Positions 9,385 through 18,825 are shown, counted from the first letter of the stretch. The stretch is DNA of 64,000 nt from Syntrophotalea carbinolica DSM 2380 (GCF_000012885.1 NC_007498.2:2884001-2948000); one strand, 5' to 3'. Made by a program: numbers and translations. The notes: a model not told the origin generated them from the letters alone.

Positions 9385-10701
9385 TCAATGGGCCTTGCGG
9401 GCAGAAGCACGCGAAAGAACAGTGAAACCTGCCGCACCGGCCAGCATGGACGCGATAAAAATGCCAAGCTTGGCGTTATTGGACATGACGATATTCATAA
9501 ACGCCAGATTACTGATAAATAACGACATGGTAAACCCGATGCCACCAAGGATGCCGACCCCAAAAACATCCATCCAGGAGGTTCCCCGTGGCAGAGCACA
9601 GAGTCCGACACGAACCGAAATCCATGAAAAAAACAGAATGCCAAGGGGCTTGCCCAGCAGCAATCCCAGGGCCACCCCGAGGGTGACCGGATGGGTCACC
9701 GCGGTAACCAGATTTCCCAGTTGCAGCACCAGACCGGCGTTTGCAAGGGCGAAGATCGGTATGACGCCGAAAATCACCCAGTGGTGCAACTCGTGCTCCA
9801 TGCGCTGCAAGGAACTCATGGCGTCATGGCAAATGTGCTCGAGCGCGAGCAGCGCGCCGAGCCGTTCCTCATGATGAAAAGGCCCGGGAACTTCTCCGAT
9901 TTCCTTATAACGTGCCATGTATTTTTCCGTCTGATCCACGAACTCCTCGTGGCAAAGGCGCGGCCTCGCAGGAATGACCATCCCTATCAACACCCCGGCA
10001 ATGGACGCATGCAACCCGGATTTCAACAACACCACCCACAGACAGAATCCGAGCAAACCGTAAAAATTGAGGGACTGCACCCCCAGGCGGTTGCCGGCGA
10101 TCAGAATCAGCAGCAACACCAGGGCCACAAGCAATTTTCCAACGGCCAATTCGCCGCTATAAAACAGGGCGATCACCAGCACCGCGCCGAGATCGTCAAC
10201 AATAGCCAGGGCCGTTAAAAAGATGGCAAGCGACCTGGAAATCTTGCCCCGGAGCAGCGCCAGAACCCCCAGGGCAAAAGCGATATCCGTCGCCATGGGG
10301 ATCCCCCAGCCCTTGGCTTCAGGTACCATCGGGTTGATGAAATGAAAAATCAGGGCAGGCACCAGCATACCGCCAAACGCCGCCGCAATGGGCAGCATAG
10401 CCTGGCGGAAACTGGCCAGTTCGCCGTCCATGAATTCTCGTTTGAGTTCCAGACCGACCAGGAAAAAAAACACGGCCATCAAGCCATCGTTGATCCAATG
10501 GTGTAACGTCTGGGTCAGACCGAAATGATCAAATCCGATGGTCAGCTTGATTTCCCAGAAATGGAAATACTGACCGCTCCAGGGGGAATTGGCCAGGACC
10601 AGAGCTAAAACCGTGGCCCCGAGCAAGACGATACCGCCGGACGCCTGGTGTTTGAAAAAGTCCTCGAACGGCTGCTTCAGAAAAGCGATTCGAAAAGGCA
10701 T
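9385..10701 (-). CDS. nhaA: Na+/H+ antiporter NhaA
   Basis: A 438-residue inner-membrane antiporter that exports Na+ in exchange for protons. About twelve hydrophobic helices are seen. The ion-binding aspartates are Asp139 in ATDIAFALGV and the Asp169-Asp170 pair in ALAIVDDLGAV. An insert of about 50 charged residues (from CHEEFVDQTEKY to MEHELHH) interrupts the middle and is found in a subset of NhaA proteins. The ATG at 10701 follows GAGGA. Adjacent genes are unrelated in function. Confidence 0.95.
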   Translation of the reverse strand: MPFRIAFLKQPFEDFFKHQASGGIVLLGATVLALVLANSPWSGQYFHFWEIKLTIGFDHFGLTQTLHHWINDGLMAVFFFLVGLELKREFMDGELASFRQAMLPIAAAFGGMLVPALIFHFINPMVPEAKGWGIPMATDIAFALGVLALLRGKISRSLAIFLTALAIVDDLGAVLVIALFYSGELAVGKLLVALVLLLILIAGNRLGVQSLNFYGLLGFCLWVVLLKSGLHASIAGVLIGMVIPARPRLCHEEFVDQTEKYMARYKEIGEVPGPFHHEERLGALLALEHICHDAMSSLQRMEHELHHWVIFGVIPIFALANAGLVLQLGNLVTAVTHPVTLGVALGLLLGKPLGILFFSWISVRVGLCALPRGTSWMDVFGVGILGGIGFTMSLFISNLAFMNIVMSNNAKLGIFIASMLAGAAGFTVLSRASARKAH

Positions 10702-10848
10702 GATAATCCTCGATGACTTACAAGGAAGCGTTTATCCGCAGCGCTCCGACAGAAGACTGCAGTCGGGTCAATCCGCCATAACATTCCCGCCGCCAACCTA
10801 AAAACCCCTCTCTAGATACCGCACCTTGGCAGATCGCAATCCACCAGG

Positions 10849-11619
10849 TTAATGCTGCTCGACCTGTTTTAATTCAACGCTACGGTCTTTACCAAGGTCG
10901 GCGCCGGAAAACGCCGATGAATCCGGCAGGCGCAACAATATTTCGTTGGTCTGGTCGGTTCGAACGCTGGCCTGCTGAACAGTGAAGGCGAGGATGTGTC
11001 CGCCGGCACGATGGTCGGAGGTAAGGAAATGCAGATGATAGCCGGGCACCCCGATGCCTTTGACAAAAGCCGGGCTGCGGTAACCGACGATCACCCCTTC
11101 GACATCCTTGAACTCGAATTCCGGCTGATGCCGGGCAACCTCCGCCAAAGCCGGATAGGGTTTGGTCTGCGCAGGAACGCTACGCGTTTTCATGAAACGA
11201 AAGCGTCCTTCGATCCGTATCGCATAAAACAGATTGGGATTGGGCAGCAAGTCATCGAGCCATTGCTGAAACCCTTTAAAATCGGTATTCGCGGGGATCT
11301 GCCGCTGGAGTTCGGCGTCAAAGAAGGTTACCGCGGCAAACGGAGTGGTCTCCGTACCGGATACGACATCCACCCCTCCGTCACTGCGGATACGGTAGAC
11401 CACACCATCGACCAGCATCATTTCTCCGTTGAGGCGATCAAAGGTACCGATGCCGAAATCACCGTCACGACGCAGCTCTTCGATAGACAGGGTACCGTCG
11501 TACAGTCCGCCCAGCAACGCATCGATGGTCGATACCTGCACCAGGGTATCGCGGCCGGCCCAGACCGGCGAACAAAACATCAACAGAGACATGCAACTTA
11601 ACACCAACTTTTTCATCAT
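10849..11619 (-). CDS. budA: Exported alpha-acetolactate decarboxylase
   Basis: The 256-residue protein should convert alpha-acetolactate to acetoin. The core matches the family: GTFDRLNGEM with Glu66, and the zinc ligands His195 and His197 in YHLHF plus His208 eleven residues on, the same spacing as in characterised enzymes. A signal peptide is evident (Met-Met-Lys-Lys, a hydrophobic run to residue 17, then SPVWAG), so it probably acts in the periplasm. Either of two adjacent ATGs could be the start. The next gene upstream encodes a lipoprotein, not an acetolactate synthase. Acetoin metabolism fits a Pelobacter-like host. Confidence 0.88.
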   Translation of the reverse strand: MMKKLVLSCMSLLMFCSPVWAGRDTLVQVSTIDALLGGLYDGTLSIEELRRDGDFGIGTFDRLNGEMMLVDGVVYRIRSDGGVDVVSGTETTPFAAVTFFDAELQRQIPANTDFKGFQQWLDDLLPNPNLFYAIRIEGRFRFMKTRSVPAQTKPYPALAEVARHQPEFEFKDVEGVIVGYRSPAFVKGIGVPGYHLHFLTSDHRAGGHILAFTVQQASVRTDQTNEILLRLPDSSAFSGADLGKDRSVELKQVEQH

Positions 11620-11652
11620 CTAAAATCTTTCCGAGACAGCTCCTGTCTCACG

Positions 11653-13011
11653 CTATTGTCGTTGTTCCCCGACCGGGTCGGCCTCACCAAAGGTCGTGAG
11701 CAAAACCAGCTGCTGAATCCGTTCCTGAAGCAACCCGCCGGGTCGTTTTATCCCGATCAGTTCCTCACCAACACGCAGTCCGGTGACGACGGTTTTCCCC
11801 ACCAGATAGCGACCTTCCCGCCCCTGGCGGTCCTCGACTTTGATCCCCCACATGGCATGCAAAAACACGGGCTGATCCCTGAACTCTCCTACATACAACA
11901 TAATATGCCCGGGCATATACGCCAGTGTCAACCAAGGCTGTGCCTGACTGCGGATAACCTGCGGCCGGTCCGTCACGGCAACCTCGCTCAAGCCGAGACG
12001 CTGCGCCACAACGGCCTGCGCAGCGGAATTGCGCGGTAGATAGAGTCCGAAACAGGCAAAAAGATCACGCAGAGTGGAGGAGCAGTCGCGTTCACCGAAC
12101 TGGTCGCCCCAGTCGTAGGGCTTGCCAAGCAGGCGATTGCCGATGATCGCCATATTCGCCGGCGTGCAAAGCACGGGGAAGCGGCGCACCGAGTCGGCAT
12201 GATAGTTTGCCCGCCGTAATTTGGCGCGACCGTCTTCGCCCCGCACCGCCACCCACACCACGCCGGACTCGGGTTGTGCCCAGAGGCTGCCGAGACCGGC
12301 CACCGCCAGCACATTACCGGCCGCATCGGTCAGCGGCACATCGTCCTTGACCGCAACGTACCAGGATGCGGCCTCGTACTGCTGTTGCAGCCGGGTGTCG
12401 ACAGCAGCCACATCCATGGCCGGCAACCAGCCGAACATGGCCTCGGTCTCCACCAAAACCCAGCAACCGTCGGCAGAACGGTGACGAACGCGCACCGGGG
12501 TACTGGCCGGGATCGAGGAATACTGCAGATAATCGAAAGGAAAGCCTTCTCCGGGCTGACTGAAAGCATAAAATGCCGGCTGCCGCGTCGGCAGGCCCCG
12601 GAGATTCGAGGGGCGTAAAGTGATGGCTGGGTAATCGGCATTGGGAAAGGTTTCGATGGCGCATTGGGCCAGCCATCGCTGCCGTCGCGGCATGGGGACA
12701 GGCTGGCGATTCCCGCCATATAGGGCATTTTCCATAAGCCATTGGCGGTTTCCAAACAGTTCTTCGGCAGAGCGCCCGCTCCACCCAGCCTGCCATGGAG
12801 CCGCAAAACGACAGCGATAATCCTCCGCCAGACGTTGCTGGCGAGCCTCCGAAAGCAACCTGACATCCGCTGTTTCAGAAGCGACATAGGCATAGAGGTT
12901 CTGTGGCGGCAACTGCAGCGCGCCCGGCCTGTGTTGCACGACCTGCTCGCCGCAGGCCGTCAACAACATCCATGTTATCCATACTGTTATGTTTTGTACC
13001 CACCTGGCCAC
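11653..13011 (-). CDS. NlpC/P60 lipoprotein, cell-wall peptidase
   Basis: A 452-residue lipoprotein with the lipobox LLTAC|G (Cys20). The middle (about residues 130-275) carries SH3b-like repeats (PVRVRHRSADGCWVLVETE). The C-terminal NlpC/P60 domain has the nucleophile Cys310 in GERDCSS, His369 in PGHIMLYVG and a third polar position at His385. Such enzymes cleave the D-gamma-Glu-diaminopimelate bond in peptide stems. The start is GTG at 13011 with GCAAGGAG ahead of it. It is 33 bases from the acetolactate decarboxylase start and 16 bases after the small lipoprotein gene, so the three may be co-transcribed. Confidence 0.9.
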   Translation of the reverse strand: MARWVQNITVWITWMLLTACGEQVVQHRPGALQLPPQNLYAYVASETADVRLLSEARQQRLAEDYRCRFAAPWQAGWSGRSAEELFGNRQWLMENALYGGNRQPVPMPRRQRWLAQCAIETFPNADYPAITLRPSNLRGLPTRQPAFYAFSQPGEGFPFDYLQYSSIPASTPVRVRHRSADGCWVLVETEAMFGWLPAMDVAAVDTRLQQQYEAASWYVAVKDDVPLTDAAGNVLAVAGLGSLWAQPESGVVWVAVRGEDGRAKLRRANYHADSVRRFPVLCTPANMAIIGNRLLGKPYDWGDQFGERDCSSTLRDLFACFGLYLPRNSAAQAVVAQRLGLSEVAVTDRPQVIRSQAQPWLTLAYMPGHIMLYVGEFRDQPVFLHAMWGIKVEDRQGREGRYLVGKTVVTGLRVGEELIGIKRPGGLLQERIQQLVLLTTFGEADPVGEQRQ

Positions 13012-13027
13012 GACCGCACTCCTTGCA

Positions 13028-13450
13028 CTAGGTGCAGGTTAACGCCGATGCCCCTAAACGCACCTGCAACGATCGGGTATCGCCCTTTTGGGGCGTAGAC
13101 TGCGGCATACGTCGGGAACGCACCAGTTCTTCGTCATCGACGACCATAAGCCATTCGCCGTCTTGTTCATGGGGAGGCACCGACACCTCGAAGGTTGTGG
13201 AGAACATCCAGAATCCGACGGTAAAATCGTGCCCCTTGAAACCTTTGATGGAACCGGTCAGGGATACCTGGCCTCCAGGCTTGCGTCGTTTATACTTTAC
13301 GGACCCGTTCGCCTGGATAAGGAGATACATGTCGGGCGAGGTCCATTCCCCGACATAATCGGCGAAGTCCTGAGGCACAGGCTCGCTGCAGGCGGTCAGA
13401 GTCAACAGCAATGAGAGAATTGCTAAATATCGTACCGTAAAACCCATCAT
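13028..13450 (-). CDS. Small hypothetical lipoprotein
   Basis: A 140-residue protein with a classic lipoprotein signal (hydrophobic run, then LTLTAC|S at residues 16-22). The mature part is predicted all-beta, with YVGEWTSPDMYLLI and repeated polar strands, resembling a lipocalin-like small barrel. I do not recognise a named family. AAAGGATAG precedes the tandem ATGs at 13450. It heads a possible three-gene run with the NlpC/P60 lipoprotein and the decarboxylase, suggesting an envelope role. Confidence 0.75.
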   Translation of the reverse strand: MMGFTVRYLAILSLLLTLTACSEPVPQDFADYVGEWTSPDMYLLIQANGSVKYKRRKPGGQVSLTGSIKGFKGHDFTVGFWMFSTTFEVSVPPHEQDGEWLMVVDDEELVRSRRMPQSTPQKGDTRSLQVRLGASALTCT

Positions 13451-13483
13451 CCAACTATCCTTTATAAAAAGCCGATCTTCAGC

Positions 13484-14989
13484 TCAGGAAACCCGGGGGC
13501 CGGACAGGAGGCCCTGCCGGATATCCGCCGCAGTAGCGGCCTCGGCCAGAATTTCCGCGCAGCTGGCCTGGCTTTCGATCAACTCCTTAAGCCGGGCGGA
13601 CAAACCTGTGTCACCCATCAGGATTGCCCCGACAAGGCGGGCATTGCGAAAGACAAAAAAGGCATAGCGGTCGTCGTCATGGTCTTCAAACAGCTGAAAA
13701 CTGCCATCGTCGGGATGAACCTCCCCAACACTGAACAGATCGACATCGAGCACCTTAAGAATACTGGAACGCGGAATGCCGGTAAAACGGGCCTGACCTC
13801 CTGCGGCATTGATACCGGCAACCTTTCCCTGATGTTGCGCCGGCATCCAGGTTCCGTAAATCACCCCCTGATGTTCGGCCACGTCGCCGACGGCGAAAAT
13901 ATCCGCATTGGAGGTACGCATGCTGTTGTCCACCAGGATGCCGTTGTTCACTTCCAGCTCGGCCTGGCGCGCCAAGGCGCTATTGCAGCGAACCCCCGCG
14001 GCAAAAATAACCATGTCCGCCGGCACGACTTCCCCCGACTCCAGCACGACACCGGATACGGCCTGTTCGCCCGCTAGCTCCCTGACCCGACCGCCGCAAA
14101 TCAGGCGCACCCCCAGAGCTTCGACATACCCGGCCAGACGTTCTCCGGCAGCCCGGTTCAGCTGCCGCGGCAGTAACCAGTCAAAACCCTCGATGATGGT
14201 CACAGAGACACCTCGTCGCGCCAGAGCGGCGCCCGTTTCCAACCCCAGCACTCCGCCGCCGATGACCACACACGACTTTTCGGGTCTGGCCGCTTCGAGA
14301 ATCTCCGCGGCGTCTTTCTGCGTGCGCAGGGTTTTGACATGGGCTTTGGTGGCCCCGCCTACAGGTGGCACGAACGAATGGGCCCCCATGGAAAGAATCA
14401 GCTTGTCATAACTGATGGTATCCCGGCTGCTGAGGCCGAGGGTCTTGTTCCGGACATCAACAGCCGTAACTTCGACACCGAGATGTAATTCGATGGCGTT
14501 ATCTTCGTACCACTGCGCCGGATGAATGAGCAGTTGTTCGGTGGTCAATTCCCCGGCCAGGTAGCGGGTCAGATTAATCCGATAGTAAGGCAAATCCGCT
14601 TCGCGACTGATAACACTGATTTTCGCTTGCGGTGCCGTCTTGCGCGCTGCCTCCGCAGCGGAGATTCCGGAAATACCCGCGCCGACGATGACGATGGCAT
14701 CGGCGGAGTCAACTTTTCCGGTCGGCTGCACCTGTTTAAATACCGGCTCAAACTGATCGGCACCAGCTCCGCATACCGGACATGACTCGGGCGGCACGGG
14801 GCCCTCGTGCAGATAATTGCAAATCAAACAGCGCCACGCCGTAGGCGCGGCTTCAGCGGCCTTCGAATCCGGGGCCTGTTTTTTCTCGAAAAGTTCTTTC
14901 TCAACGCCGCAGACCGGGCAACAGTCAGGCAAATCGGTTCCAACATGAATATATCCGCAAACGGTACACTGCATAAGGTCGTCGGCCAT
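13484..14989 (-). CDS. Double-rubredoxin NAD(P)H oxidoreductase
   Basis: A 501-residue flavoprotein. Two rubredoxin-like zinc/iron knuckles come first: CTVCGYIHVG...CCPVCG (residues 8-28) and CLICNYLHEG...CPVCG (about 55-75). The FAD domain begins at about residue 97 (IVIVGAGISGISAAE), the NAD(P)H site is at VVIGGGVLGLETG, and a second FAD motif is IFAVGDVAE. This resembles NADH:rubredoxin/nitrite-reductase-type oxidoreductases used against oxygen or peroxide in anaerobes. The knuckles would pass electrons within the same chain. The ATG at 14989 follows AAGGAG. No promoter was identified upstream. Confidence 0.88.
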   Translation of the reverse strand: MADDLMQCTVCGYIHVGTDLPDCCPVCGVEKELFEKKQAPDSKAAEAAPTAWRCLICNYLHEGPVPPESCPVCGAGADQFEPVFKQVQPTGKVDSADAIVIVGAGISGISAAEAARKTAPQAKISVISREADLPYYRINLTRYLAGELTTEQLLIHPAQWYEDNAIELHLGVEVTAVDVRNKTLGLSSRDTISYDKLILSMGAHSFVPPVGGATKAHVKTLRTQKDAAEILEAARPEKSCVVIGGGVLGLETGAALARRGVSVTIIEGFDWLLPRQLNRAAGERLAGYVEALGVRLICGGRVRELAGEQAVSGVVLESGEVVPADMVIFAAGVRCNSALARQAELEVNNGILVDNSMRTSNADIFAVGDVAEHQGVIYGTWMPAQHQGKVAGINAAGGQARFTGIPRSSILKVLDVDLFSVGEVHPDDGSFQLFEDHDDDRYAFFVFRNARLVGAILMGDTGLSARLKELIESQASCAEILAEAATAADIRQGLLSGPRVS

Positions 14990-15587
14990 TTTGCTTCTCC
15001 TTTTCAAACACTGGGGGCAGCCTTGCCCCGCATATGATTATGAGACCAGACTATAGCAAAAACGATCACAAAAGGCTTTACTCACCTTCCTCGAGCCTCA
15101 AAAAAACGTCGGCATTTCTTCCGCAAACATCATCCCCAGATAGACCCAATCGAGCCCCTGCCACCGCGTTTTTCAAAAAAATAAATCATTTTTATTAATT
15201 GCAGCCACATTTGCCAATAATTAGCCCGGACACAGGTTAATGTGTGGATATTTCTCTTTTTATTTGTAAAGACTTATCTTGGTCGGCCTTCCAGATGCTA
15301 AAATTACATAAACCTCATCATGATTGCAGTAAACCGAGCACTTTATTTAATAAAGTAAATTAAGACTCCTATTGAATTTGATTTATACAGTTATCTTCAT
15401 CAAATCTTTTGGCTTCTGTTGCCTTGGGTTAATGTTCAAACGGGCTTTTTTTCACGCATAAATAAAAATTCATGGCCATAGCGTTGCCCTCATGCGTTCC
15501 ATACCCGCTTTAATCCTTAAGGCCCGGAGATTAACAAAAACCCATACCTCCAACATATCGAAAAATCCGTTTTAGCGAAACAAAAAC
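14990..15587. other. 598-base AT-rich gap without a recognised gene
   Basis: The stretch between the oxidoreductase start and the folD terminator is AT-rich, with TTTATTAATTG and TTATTTAATAAAG tracts around 15190-15360. I find no convincing reading frame, no RNA gene and no repeat. It may hold the promoter for the oxidoreductase near 15000-15100. Confidence 0.4.
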
Positions 15588-15625
15588 AAAAAAAGGGCGC
15601 CACCCGCCAATCGCGAGGACGCCCC
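15588..15625 (-). terminator. Terminator after folD
   Basis: On the minus strand a GGGCGTC/GGCGCCC stem (one G-U pair) encloses about 16 bases and is followed directly by seven Ts. It lies 28 bases past the folD stop. Confidence 0.8.
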
Positions 15626-15652
15626 TGAATTAGTATTTATGCGTTTTGCGGA

Positions 15653-16525
15653 TCAGAGCTTGCCCGCCCGCCGAGCGCGCTCTTCTGCCGCCTGAACCGT
15701 ATTAAGCAACAGCATGGCAACCGTTGTGGGGCCAACGCCTCCGAGACGCGGGGTAATCCAACCGGCGACCTCGCCAACCGCCTCATCGACATCGGGCAGC
15801 AATTTGCGCCCTTCCCAGCTGATGCCGCCGCTGATAACGACAGCGCCGGGGCGGATCATGTCCGGCTGAACGATACCGGGACAGCCGGCAGCGGCGATAA
15901 CGATATCGGCCCGGCGGGTATAAGCGCCAAGATCCTTGATTCCGGAGTGCACCACGGTGACGGCGGCATTGGCATAAGGCTGTTTAAGGGTCAGCAGCAA
16001 AGACAGAGGGCGACCGAGAGTCGGTCCTCGACCGATGACCACGACCTCCTTGCCTTCGATGGCAATGTCATAATGCTGCAGCATGGCGCGAATACCGGCC
16101 GGGGTACAGGGCACCGGGCCGGGCTCTTGCAATACCAGCCGTCCGAGATTGACGGGATGCAGGCCATCGGCATCTTTTTCCGGAAGCATCAGATTAAGGG
16201 CTTCGTTAAAATCGAACCCCTTGGGCAGCGGATACTGGATAATGTAGGCATCCACATCCGGACTGTCGTTGAAATCGCGAACCGCCGCCAAAAGATCCGA
16301 CTGGGTGGCCGAAGCGGGGATTTCATTATGAAAAGAAGCGATGCCAACCTGCTTGCAGGTTTCGCGCTTTTTATTGACATAACTGACACTGGGACCGTCG
16401 TCACCGACCAGAATCGTACCGAGACCGGGCGAAATACCCTTGTCCTTGAGAACAGCCACCCGCCTTGCCACATCTTCCAGCACGGCAGCTGCGACGACTT
16501 TTCCTTCGAGTAATTGGGCAGACAT
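15653..16525 (-). CDS. folD: FolD bifunctional methylene-THF dehydrogenase/cyclohydrolase
   Basis: A 290-residue cytoplasmic enzyme interconverting 5,10-methylene- and 10-formyl-tetrahydrofolate, central to C1 metabolism. The catalytic lysine region is SYVNKKRETCKQVGI near residue 50, the QYPLPKG loop follows, and the NADP-binding loop is GRGPTLGRPLSLLL. Family signatures PGGVGPTT are seen as LGGVGPTT near the C-terminus. The ATG at 16525 follows AAAGGAG. Three tandem heptamers lie in its leader. It is last in a minus-strand run of five genes. Confidence 0.96.
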   Translation of the reverse strand: MSAQLLEGKVVAAAVLEDVARRVAVLKDKGISPGLGTILVGDDGPSVSYVNKKRETCKQVGIASFHNEIPASATQSDLLAAVRDFNDSPDVDAYIIQYPLPKGFDFNEALNLMLPEKDADGLHPVNLGRLVLQEPGPVPCTPAGIRAMLQHYDIAIEGKEVVVIGRGPTLGRPLSLLLTLKQPYANAAVTVVHSGIKDLGAYTRRADIVIAAAGCPGIVQPDMIRPGAVVISGGISWEGRKLLPDVDEAVGEVAGWITPRLGGVGPTTVAMLLLNTVQAAEERARRAGKL

Positions 16526-16546
16526 TTGGACTCCTTTTATAGAAAA

Positions 16547-16567
16547 CTTGTCACTTGTCACTTGTCA
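16547..16567. repeat. Three tandem CTTGTCA heptamers
   Basis: CTTGTCA occurs three times without gaps, 22 to 42 bases upstream of the folD start. On the coding strand they read TGACAAG. They could be a binding array or simple slippage. Confidence 0.7.
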
Positions 16568-16645
16568 CAGCGCAAGGAGGCCTCATCATAGATTCTCCCC
16601 ACGGAATGTCAAGGGATTATGCATATACACCTGCTGCGCACCGGG

Positions 16646-17614
16646 TCAGTTCACGACGTTTTGCGGCGTTCCCGCTAAAAAAGCCCGCACATTGTTCACC
16701 GCGATGTCCATCAGTCGCTGACGGGCTTCACAGCTTGCCCAGGCGATATGCGGCGTAATGAAAGTATTGGGAGCCTTGAGCAGAGGATTTCCGGCGGATG
16801 GCGGCTCGCAGGACAAAACGTCGGTTCCCAACCCGGCAATACGGTTTTGAGCAAGGGCAAGGGCCACAGCCTGCTCATCGAGCAAGTCGCCCCGCGCCGT
16901 GTTGATGAGCAGGGCGGAATCCTTCATCAGGGATAATCGACGGGTATCGACAAGCTGGCGGGTGGCATCGGTCAGGGGGCAATGCAGACTGATAACGTCA
17001 CTGCGCCGGAACAGTTCATCGAGAGAGACAAAGGCAACGTCTCCGCGCTTTCGATACGCGGTATATTTGTCGGGATGAGCGGTATGGGCGATGACCTGCA
17101 TGCCGAAAGCCCGGGCGATATCAGCCACCTGACGCCCGATCTGTCCGAAACCGACCACACCGAAAACAAGTCCGTCCAGTTCGATCAGAGGTTTATCCCA
17201 GAAACTGAAATCGGGACTGCGGCTCCATCGGTTCTCCTGTCGCACCAGATGGCTGTGATAACCGACCTGCTGGGTCATTTCCAGCAGCAGGGCAAAGACC
17301 ATCTGCGAAACAGAACGGGTACTGTAAGCCGGAACATTGGTCACCACGATCCCCCGCCGACGGGCCGCTTCAATATCCACAATATTGAAACCGGTGGCGG
17401 TAACACCGATATAGTCAAGTCCTTCAAGCTGAGCAAGGCGCGTTTCGTCAAAAGCAATCTTATTGGTCAACACCAGTTGCGCGCCTTTGGCCCGCGAAAT
17501 GATGTCATCTTGGGCGGTGCGATCGTAAACCGTCAGTTCTCCCAATGCGGCCAGTGCATCCCAACTGAGATCGCCGGGATTCAGGGTATGCCCATCCAAT
17601 ACAACTATTTTCAT
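16646..17614 (-). CDS. D-2-hydroxyacid dehydrogenase (glycerate dehydrogenase-like)
   Basis: A 322-residue NAD-dependent reductase of 2-ketoacids. The Rossmann motif is GVVGFGQIGRQVADIAR. The catalytic Arg-Glu-His set is seen in LINTARGDLLDE, a GLGTDVLSCEPP segment and HIAWASCEAR. The closest match by pattern is hydroxypyruvate/glycerate dehydrogenase (HprA-like), which would feed serine or C1 metabolism next to folD, but the substrate is not provable from sequence. ATG at 17614 follows GGGAGGT. The downstream gap to folD is 120 bases. Confidence 0.88.
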   Translation of the reverse strand: MKIVVLDGHTLNPGDLSWDALAALGELTVYDRTAQDDIISRAKGAQLVLTNKIAFDETRLAQLEGLDYIGVTATGFNIVDIEAARRRGIVVTNVPAYSTRSVSQMVFALLLEMTQQVGYHSHLVRQENRWSRSPDFSFWDKPLIELDGLVFGVVGFGQIGRQVADIARAFGMQVIAHTAHPDKYTAYRKRGDVAFVSLDELFRRSDVISLHCPLTDATRQLVDTRRLSLMKDSALLINTARGDLLDEQAVALALAQNRIAGLGTDVLSCEPPSAGNPLLKAPNTFITPHIAWASCEARQRLMDIAVNNVRAFLAGTPQNVVN

Positions 17615-17650
17615 TGTAGACCTCCCGGTCCGGAACACCACACCAGTCCG

Positions 17651-18259
17651 CTATTCGCCGGCAATCCTGTATCCCAGGCGTCTGGCCCTGTTTCGGGCAC
17701 GAGCAGGCAGTGGCTGATTCTTTTGTTGCGCGACCTGGCCGACAATCAACAATCCGACAATCCGTGCCCCCAGAACCGTCGCCGCCGATTTCATCTCCCG
17801 CGGCGCACCGCAGAACATACGAGCCAGAAATACCGGCATGGCGCAGGACAACAGCAACACAGCCCGGCGCGGACGACCTTTGGAACGTAACCTGGGGACC
17901 CTGGCGCCCCAGGGCCACCAGGCATAACAAACCAGGCGCTCGATAAACCGCTTGGTCAGCGCCGTCACGGTGAAAAAATTAATAGGGGATCCCAGCACGA
18001 TGCCGTCGGCGCTTTCAAGTTCATCCAGAAGTGCGGCCATGTCATCCTTAATCACGCAGACTCCGCGCCGATCGCCCTGTTGCTGGGTACAGCTGCGGCA
18101 GTTATCGCAGAAACCGATCTGCTTTTCCGATAGATAGATTTTGCTGACACGGGCTCCACGCTCACCGGCCGCGGCCAGAACTTCGTCTACAGCAGAATCG
18201 ATAATACCTCCCTTGCGGTAACTTCCGACCACGGCCACGATTTTCTTTGGCTGTTGCAT
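17651..18259 (-). CDS. Flavodoxin-like iron-sulfur flavoprotein
   Basis: A 202-residue NADPH-dependent FMN-reductase-family protein. The FMN phosphate loop is VVGSYRKGGIID at the N-terminus. CDNCRSC at about residues 51-57 is a cysteine cluster of the type that holds Fe-S in iron-sulfur flavoproteins. SPINFFTVTALTKRFIERL is the family signature for the flavin site and dimer contact. It probably carries electrons in the cytoplasm. The gene lies 26 bases after the DUF2284 gene on the same strand. Confidence 0.88.
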   Translation of the reverse strand: MQQPKKIVAVVGSYRKGGIIDSAVDEVLAAAGERGARVSKIYLSEKQIGFCDNCRSCTQQQGDRRGVCVIKDDMAALLDELESADGIVLGSPINFFTVTALTKRFIERLVCYAWWPWGARVPRLRSKGRPRRAVLLLSCAMPVFLARMFCGAPREMKSAATVLGARIVGLLIVGQVAQQKNQPLPARARNRARRLGYRIAGE

Positions 18260-18285
18260 AAAACCTCCGTAAAGGTGTCTTTCGG

Positions 18286-18825
18286 TTAGGCCACCATCAA
18301 GAAAGCATACCGCGCCATAGGCTGTCCTGCAGTCTGTGCTATTGCCGCCTCAAATCCAGCCAGCCTTGCGGTACCGAAGATATCGACCCCGAGAGCCTCG
18401 GGACTGGGACGGATATCGGCGGGACGGTGGCACGTCCGTCGTTCACCGCTGCACGTCCGGCACAACCGACAAGGGCCGGGAAACAGGACCTGTGCCTTCA
18501 CGTAGCCGGCCAAAAAGACAGACCGTTCCAGCTCAAGCAGCGCCTGGCCGACATGACGGTTCCAGACCTCATCCTCCTCAAGCCCGCTCACCGATGCGCT
18601 CAGGCGAAGAACGGCAACATGTTCGTAATCGGCAAAGAATTCCCGACACTCGTCAAGGTTCGGTACAGAGGGCGGACATGCCGCATGTGTGCCGAAATTG
18701 GGACACCCGTAGCGGCATTTGAACCGGACCCACTGGCGCACCGGCAGTTGCGCACCGGCCAGCCAGCGAAAATCGTCGTAACCGCTTTGCCGCAGCAATT
18801 TTTCCACGTCGGCACGATCCAGCAT
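18286..18825 (-). CDS. DUF2284 metal-binding protein
   Basis: A 179-residue cysteine-rich protein of the DUF2284 family. Cysteines cluster in FKCRYGCPNFGTHAACPP (residues about 35-53) and in CRLCRTCSGERRTC (about 118-132), two probable Fe-S or metal sites. The biochemical role is not established. It lies 13 bases after the HAD gene and 26 bases before the flavodoxin-like gene, so it is likely a redox partner in that operon. Confidence 0.82.
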   Translation of the reverse strand: MLDRADVEKLLRQSGYDDFRWLAGAQLPVRQWVRFKCRYGCPNFGTHAACPPSVPNLDECREFFADYEHVAVLRLSASVSGLEEDEVWNRHVGQALLELERSVFLAGYVKAQVLFPGPCRLCRTCSGERRTCHRPADIRPSPEALGVDIFGTARLAGFEAAIAQTAGQPMARYAFLMVA

